DNA of 10,285 bases from an uncultured Slackia sp. (GTDB lineage Bacteria > Actinomycetota > Coriobacteriia > Coriobacteriales > Eggerthellaceae): NCBI GenBank assembly GCA_900555495.1, contig USLD01000032.1:1-10285 (forward strand). The letters run 5' to 3'. This document shows positions 6,655 to 10,285 of the stretch, piece after piece (the stretch's first letter is position 1; each line of letters starts with the position of its first letter). The position numbers and the translations under genes are program-made. Under the pieces are notes generated by a model, which was not told where the DNA came from, made no database searches, and saw only the letters and a list, made by a program, of their open reading frames with translations.

Positions 6655-7569
6655 ATGTTCAACGAAAACCTTGATTCCATCGTCGACGGCTTCGCGAGCA
6701 ACTACGCGTCGCCCGAAATCTTTTTCACCGATCCCGATCGTCATTTCCCCAATCGCGACGCGGTCATCGGCATTCTCGCCGACCTGCGCCATCTGATGTT
6801 TCCCCGCTACTTCGGCGACGAGACCCCGACGGGCTCCGATCCGCGCTATTTCATCGGCGAGACCCTGATTCGCATCGAGGATTCGCTGCGCCGCGAACTG
6901 CGCGAGGCGCTGCTGTTTCGCGACGGCGGCACCATGGACGACGCTGTGATCGACGCGCGCGTCGAAGAGGTGTGCTCGACGTTTCTCTCGAGACTTCCCG
7001 AGCTGCACAGGCTCCTGCTCAAGGACGTCCAAGCCGCCTTCGACGGCGACCCTGCCGCCCAGAGCAAGGAAGAGATCATCTTCTCGTACCCGGGATTCTT
7101 CGCGGTGTTCGTCTACCGCATCGCCCATGAACTCTACGTGCAGAAAGTGCCGCTGATTCCGCGCATCATGACCGAGTACGCCCACGGCCGCACGGGCGTC
7201 GACATCAATTCCGGCGCCACGATCGGCGAGTACTTCTTCATCGACCACGCCACCGGCGTCGTCATCGGCGAGACCACCACGATCGGCGATCACGTGAAGA
7301 TCTATCAGGGCGTCACGCTGGGCGCTCTGTCCACGCGTGCCGGCCAGCAGCTCTCCGGCGTCAAGCGCCATCCCACCATCGAGGACAACGTCACGATCTA
7401 CTCCAATGCGAGCGTCCTCGGCGGCGAGACGGTGGTCGGCGAGGGTACGGTAATCGCAGGTGGCGCGTTCGTCACCGAATCCATTCCCGCCAACTCGCGC
7501 GTCAGCGTGAAGGGCGTCGAAATCAATGTACGCCAGCCGCGCAAGAGCCCCGCAAGCTGGGAATTGTAA
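6655..7569 (+). CDS. cysE: Serine O-acetyltransferase (CysE/EpsC type)
   Basis: A 304-residue serine acetyltransferase. It transfers acetyl from acetyl-CoA to L-serine to give O-acetylserine, the first committed step of cysteine synthesis, in the cytoplasm. Residues 1-165 form the helical N-terminal domain, including FSYPGFFAVFVYRIAHELY (143-161). Residues about 175-285 form the left-handed beta-helix: GVDINSGATIGE (181-192), FIDHATGVVIGETTTIGD (195-212), YQGVTLGA (217-224), KRHPTIEDNVTIYSNASVLGG (237-257). By comparison with E. coli CysE, Asp183 and His198 are the catalytic pair, with Arg238/His239 near the substrate. The C-terminus is short and lacks the GVPAR-type tail seen in many hexapeptide acetyltransferases. 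ATG 6655 has AGAGGG 4 bases upstream; the frame stays open back to 5230 but that part shadows the TatD and membrane-protein genes. No O-acetylserine sulfhydrylase (cysK) lies in the window. It ends 35 bases before a strong terminator. Confidence 0.92.
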   Translation: MFNENLDSIVDGFASNYASPEIFFTDPDRHFPNRDAVIGILADLRHLMFPRYFGDETPTGSDPRYFIGETLIRIEDSLRRELREALLFRDGGTMDDAVIDARVEEVCSTFLSRLPELHRLLLKDVQAAFDGDPAAQSKEEIIFSYPGFFAVFVYRIAHELYVQKVPLIPRIMTEYAHGRTGVDINSGATIGEYFFIDHATGVVIGETTTIGDHVKIYQGVTLGALSTRAGQQLSGVKRHPTIEDNVTIYSNASVLGGETVVGEGTVIAGGAFVTESIPANSRVSVKGVEINVRQPRKSPASWEL

Positions 7570-7604
7570 GAACCTCCTCGCATTTTAGAGAATCTCTGCA
7601 AAAG

Positions 7605-7636
7605 AAAGAGCTCGGACATCGCGTCCGAGCTCTTTT
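7605..7636. terminator. Bidirectional intrinsic terminator between converging genes
   Basis: A perfect 13-bp stem (AAAGAGCTCGGAC, 7605-7617, with GTCCGAGCTCTTT, 7623-7635) has loop ATCGC. TTTT follows on the plus strand, and the A-rich 5' flank (7600-7607) gives a T-rich tract on the minus strand. It lies between the stop of the rightward cysE (7569) and the stop of the leftward transporter gene (7658) and can terminate both. Confidence 0.92.
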
Positions 7637-7657
7637 CGTCCAAGGTCCGTTCGATGT

Positions 7658-8914
7658 CTACGCTTCGTTACGAACGGGTTTTTCCGCCTGCAGTCGGCGC
7701 ATGCGCTTGGCGGCAATGGCGGTAGCTGCGAGAAATACGATTCCGACGCAGGTCAGCGCGCCGGCGGCGGGGAAAGCCGCCAGATAGCTGCCCGTCGCTG
7801 CCAAGACGCTCGCGCCGAGCATGGGGCCGATGACCGACGCGCACGTGTAGCCCGAGAACATGAACGCGTAGTTCTGTCCGAAATGCTCGATGCCGAATAG
7901 GTCGGCGGTCAGGGCGGGCATGACGGCCATGCAGCCTCCGAACGTCGCGCCGATGACGCAGAACGCGATGGTGATCGAGATGGAGTCATCGGCCTTGCCG
8001 AGGAAAAGTGCCATCGTGGCCGCCGTGCCTACCATGCACAGGCCGAGGACGGTGTAGCGGCCCAGACGGTCGGAAAGCATGCCGAATACCAGGCGTCCGC
8101 TGAAATTGGCCAGGGCGAGGATGCCGACCTGCGCGGCGCTTTGGGCCGCTGTGAGCCCGGCAAGCTCTGCGCCGATGCCTGCGGCGTGGCCCGTGACCAT
8201 CATGCCCGCGCTTGCGCATACGGCGAACAGCAGCCACATCAGCCAGGCGCTCGGCTGGCGGAGCATCTGCGCCATGGTCATACCGCTTGCGGCCGCGGGA
8301 ACCTCGGATCGGGCGTCTTCTTTTTGCTCGGGAGCCTTGCGGATGAAACTCGCCGCCGCCACGGCGGCCACGGCGAAGAATCCGCCGAGGATGTGGAATG
8401 TAGCGCTAGGGCCGAACGAGGCGATGAGGAACGTGCCGAGCGGCGCGAAGAAGATGGGGGAAAGCCCCAGGCACCCGACGCATACGCCGTTGGCCAGCCC
8501 TCGTTTGTCGGGGAACCATGCCGTGGCCGTGGCGACCGATACGTTGTAGATGAATCCGCTTCCTATGCCGCCGAGCAGGCTGAACGTCAGGTACAGAAGG
8601 AACACCTGGTCGGCGAAGCCCGCGAGGAACCAGCCTGCGGCAAGGCAGAGGCCTCCGCCCATCATGAGCAGGCGAGGATTCGCTCTTGTCTGCAGATAGC
8701 CTGCGAAAAAGCCTGCGAAGCATTCGCATACGATATAGAGCGAGTAGGCGAAGGCGACCTCGGGGGCGGCCCACCCGTGTTCGGAGGAAAGCGCGATGCT
8801 GATGATGCTCCAGACGTAGATGGAGCCGACCAACGCATTGAGCGTTCCTGCCGCCGCGAGCACGACCCATCGGTTGACGTCGCGGCCCTCTTTCACCATG
8901 CGATTCGCAGACAT
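7658..8914 (-). CDS. MFS transporter, oxalate/formate antiporter (OFA) family
   Basis: A 418-residue, 12-segment major facilitator protein in the cytoplasmic membrane. OFA-family signs are an N-terminal RWVVLAAAG...GSIYVWS first segment (15-36), LLGGIGSGFIYN (113-124), the family-typical WFPDKRGLANG (133-143) and the GRLVFGMLSDRLGR loop (273-286). The central cytoplasmic loop (191-220) is charged and separates two six-segment halves. Arg274 sits where I expect the substrate-binding Arg272 of the oxalate transporter OxlT, but the eleventh segment (about 355-375) has no lysine like OxlT Lys355. Oxalate is therefore not a safe substrate call; another small carboxylate is more likely (inference). 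Start at 8914 is favoured by GAAAGGGG about 7 bases upstream; an internal Met at 8899 has no such site. The gene is transcribed alone, from a promoter at about 8972-9002, and shares its terminator with cysE. No oxalate-degrading gene (frc, oxc) is nearby. Confidence 0.88.
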   Translation of the reverse strand: MSANRMVKEGRDVNRWVVLAAAGTLNALVGSIYVWSIISIALSSEHGWAAPEVAFAYSLYIVCECFAGFFAGYLQTRANPRLLMMGGGLCLAAGWFLAGFADQVFLLYLTFSLLGGIGSGFIYNVSVATATAWFPDKRGLANGVCVGCLGLSPIFFAPLGTFLIASFGPSATFHILGGFFAVAAVAAASFIRKAPEQKEDARSEVPAAASGMTMAQMLRQPSAWLMWLLFAVCASAGMMVTGHAAGIGAELAGLTAAQSAAQVGILALANFSGRLVFGMLSDRLGRYTVLGLCMVGTAATMALFLGKADDSISITIAFCVIGATFGGCMAVMPALTADLFGIEHFGQNYAFMFSGYTCASVIGPMLGASVLAATGSYLAAFPAAGALTCVGIVFLAATAIAAKRMRRLQAEKPVRNEA

Positions 8915-8971
8915 CGCGCACCCCTTTCGTCGCCCGTCGCCGTATTTCCTCGGTTCGGCGCGGTCTGTTCC

Positions 8972-9002
8972 ATTATCGGCAGATGACCGCCGGTCTTGTC
9001 AA
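8972..9002 (-). promoter_or_regulatory. Sigma-70-type promoter of the MFS transporter, with a palindrome in the spacer
   Basis: On the minus strand, a perfect -35 TTGACA (9002-8997) is followed after 19 bases by GATAAT (8977-8972), five of six to consensus. This gives a leader of about 50 bases to the ATG at 8914. The spacer contains the inverted repeat GACCG-C-CGGTC (8985-8995), a plausible operator site for a repressor. The 19-base spacing is slightly long. Confidence 0.55.
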
Positions 9003-9068
9003 GAGAGGCTATCGCGGTGTCGGCCCTGCCGCCGCTCGCCTGGCGACCGCGCCGCTTGCCCCGATGCA

Positions 9069-9098
9069 CGGATGCCCCGCCGTCGGGCGGGGCATCCG
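9069..9098 (-). terminator. GC-rich hairpin after the ornithine cyclodeaminase-like gene
   Basis: A perfect 13-bp stem (CGGATGCCCCGCC, 9069-9081, with its complement 9086-9098) with loop GTCG starts 27 bases past the stop codon of the leftward gene. There is no T-run on either strand, so it is terminator-like by position and stability only. Confidence 0.5.
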
Positions 9099-9124
9099 TT
9101 CGGGTTCCGTCTGTGTTCGCGGCG

Positions 9125-10213
9125 CTAGAGCCCGAGGCCCTTGGCGACGTTCGCGATGAAGTCCTGCACGTTCGTCACGATGCCGCGCGAGGAAAGCGAT
9201 CCGCGGTCGGTGAGCTTGTTCACGGCGAATTCCGCGATGTCGACGCAGTAGAAGTACACCTGGCGCACCGTGCCGTCCGGCAGCACGCGATACGACGGCG
9301 TCATGTTGCCGGTGGCGATGGTGTGCAGCATGGTGGCCATGCAGATCACCGTGGTTGCCTTGCGGATGTGGTCGCGCATGGTGTTTTGCGCTTCGTAGGC
9401 ATTGCCGATGACGGGCGGCAGCGGTCCGTCATCGCGGATCGAACCTGCCAGCACGTAGGGCACGTGGTTCTTCTCGAGGCTGTACATGATGCCGTCATGC
9501 ACGCCTTCCTCCTCGATGAATTTCGCGATCGATCCGTGGTATTTCACGCGGTTGATGGTGTCGAGATGGTGATAGTGGCCCCCGGGGCTGTTTTCCTGCG
9601 TGTCGATGTCCTGGCCGAGCGCGGTATGCAGATAGGCGCCCTCCAGGTCGTGCGTGACCAGCGCGTTGCCGGCGAACACCGCGTCGACATAGCCCGCTTC
9701 GATGATCTTCGAGAACGCCGTGCGCGAAAAGCCGTTGAACGAAAACGCCGGCCCCATGACCCATACCACGTAGCCGTGGTCGCGTTCGTATTTCAGCAGC
9801 TCGTAGAGTTCGTCGTAATCGCGCGAGAACGCCGTTTCGCGGCTGCGGCCCAGACGGAAGGCGAAGCTTTCCTTCGTGCGGTCGGGCTCGTCGAAGCCTT
9901 CGGTGTGCACGTAGATGCCCTCTTCGGCGTTTTCGGTGCGCCCGCACACGATGGCGTCGCCTTCCTTGATGAAGCGGAACTCGCGTACGAAGATGCGGCC
10001 GTCCTCGTAGACCGCCACGCAGTCCATGCGGCTGTCTTCGGCAAGAAGCCAGCGCCCGTCGATTTTGAAATATTCGGGGTAGATGCTCAGGGCATGGTAG
10101 CCTTCAGGCGCCACGGAGTCTTTGGGCGCGGGCGCAAGCATCGCGTTCGGGGCGTCGAGAAAGCGTGCTTGTGCGAAGTCGGGCGGGGTGTAGGGTTTCA
10201 GCGTGAAGCTCAT
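9125..10213 (-). CDS. TIGR00300 family protein, archaeal-type ornithine cyclodeaminase-like (LOR/SDH conserved domain)
   Basis: A 362-residue cytoplasmic protein of the TIGR00300 family. Archaeal members act as NAD-dependent ornithine cyclodeaminases (ornithine to proline plus ammonia), and the same fold is the C-terminal part of the cyanobacterial arginine dihydrolase ArgZ/AgrE and part of plant LOR/SDH (family knowledge). The N-terminal part (about 35-110) fits the LOR/SDH conserved domain, with FRFIKEGDAIVCG (79-91). The Rossmann-like part shows GPAFSFNG (154-161), VFAGNALVTHDLEG (179-192), the His-rich SPGGHYHHLDTINR (209-222), VLAGSIRDDGPLPPV (254-268), ATMLHTIATGN (293-303), CVDI (323-326) and a closing DRGS...GIVTNV. 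All are strongly conserved blocks in this family. Two Met starts compete: 10219 is 3 bases from GGAGG (10223-10227), while 10213 is 9 bases away and preferred. No amidinotransferase domain is attached. Its promoter lies largely beyond the window. Reaction and substrate are inferred from the family; other amino acids are possible. Confidence 0.85.
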   Translation of the reverse strand: MSFTLKPYTPPDFAQARFLDAPNAMLAPAPKDSVAPEGYHALSIYPEYFKIDGRWLLAEDSRMDCVAVYEDGRIFVREFRFIKEGDAIVCGRTENAEEGIYVHTEGFDEPDRTKESFAFRLGRSRETAFSRDYDELYELLKYERDHGYVVWVMGPAFSFNGFSRTAFSKIIEAGYVDAVFAGNALVTHDLEGAYLHTALGQDIDTQENSPGGHYHHLDTINRVKYHGSIAKFIEEEGVHDGIMYSLEKNHVPYVLAGSIRDDGPLPPVIGNAYEAQNTMRDHIRKATTVICMATMLHTIATGNMTPSYRVLPDGTVRQVYFYCVDIAEFAVNKLTDRGSLSSRGIVTNVQDFIANVAKGLGL

Positions 10214-10285
10214 AGGCATTCGCCTCCAAGGTGCGTTGTCCGACGCGCGGCCTCGCGCGAACGTCGGCGGCGTTTCTCGCGTTTT

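Noticed and set aside
8079..8986. Plus-strand open frames opposite the MFS gene
   Set aside because: They are complementary to a clear 12-segment transporter and show no motif or ribosome site.

Overview
The window is GC-rich (roughly 60-65% by eye) and densely coded, with third codon positions dominated by G and C. The gene content is that of a high-GC Gram-positive bacterium: a lipoprotein with a lipobox, a stand-alone small alarmone synthetase, and an actinobacterial-style membrane protein with a long disordered tail. The protein sequences most resemble the Coriobacteriia (Eggerthellaceae such as Slackia, Eggerthella or Gordonibacter). That placement is inference from recall; no 16S rRNA or marker gene lies in the window.

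Layout, left to right. (1) Positions 1-582: the 3' part of a lipoprotein gene, cut by the window edge within the signal peptide, followed by a strong intrinsic terminator. (2) 583-850: a 268-base gap with no gene. (3) 851-3664: a two-gene rightward unit, a TcdA-like tRNA ct6A dehydratase and a YgiQ-family radical SAM protein, closed by a GC-rich hairpin. (4) 3775-7569: four rightward genes with no obvious terminator between them: a RelQ-type (p)ppGpp synthetase, a three-TM-segment membrane protein with a Ser/Gly/Pro/Ala-rich tail, a TatD-family metal-dependent hydrolase and a CysE-type serine O-acetyltransferase. The last gene probably also has its own promoter. This block ends at a 13-bp-stem terminator that can serve both strands. 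(5) 7658-8914, leftward: an oxalate/formate-antiporter-family (OFA) MFS transporter with a well-formed promoter in the 210-base gap upstream. (6) 9125-10213, leftward: a TIGR00300 / archaeal-type ornithine cyclodeaminase-like protein, whose upstream region runs off the window.

How the genes fit together: this is mostly housekeeping and core metabolism (tRNA modification, stringent response, cysteine synthesis, small-molecule transport, amino-acid catabolism), not a defence or mobile island. I see no transposase, integrase, CRISPR array, tRNA, rRNA or phage gene. The points most worth following up are the stand-alone TIGR00300 enzyme, the uncharacterised membrane protein inside the alarmone/cysteine block, the pairing of the function-unknown YgiQ with a tRNA-modification gene, and two mutually exclusive hairpins ahead of the alarmone synthetase. 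I did not find a convincing new multi-gene system.
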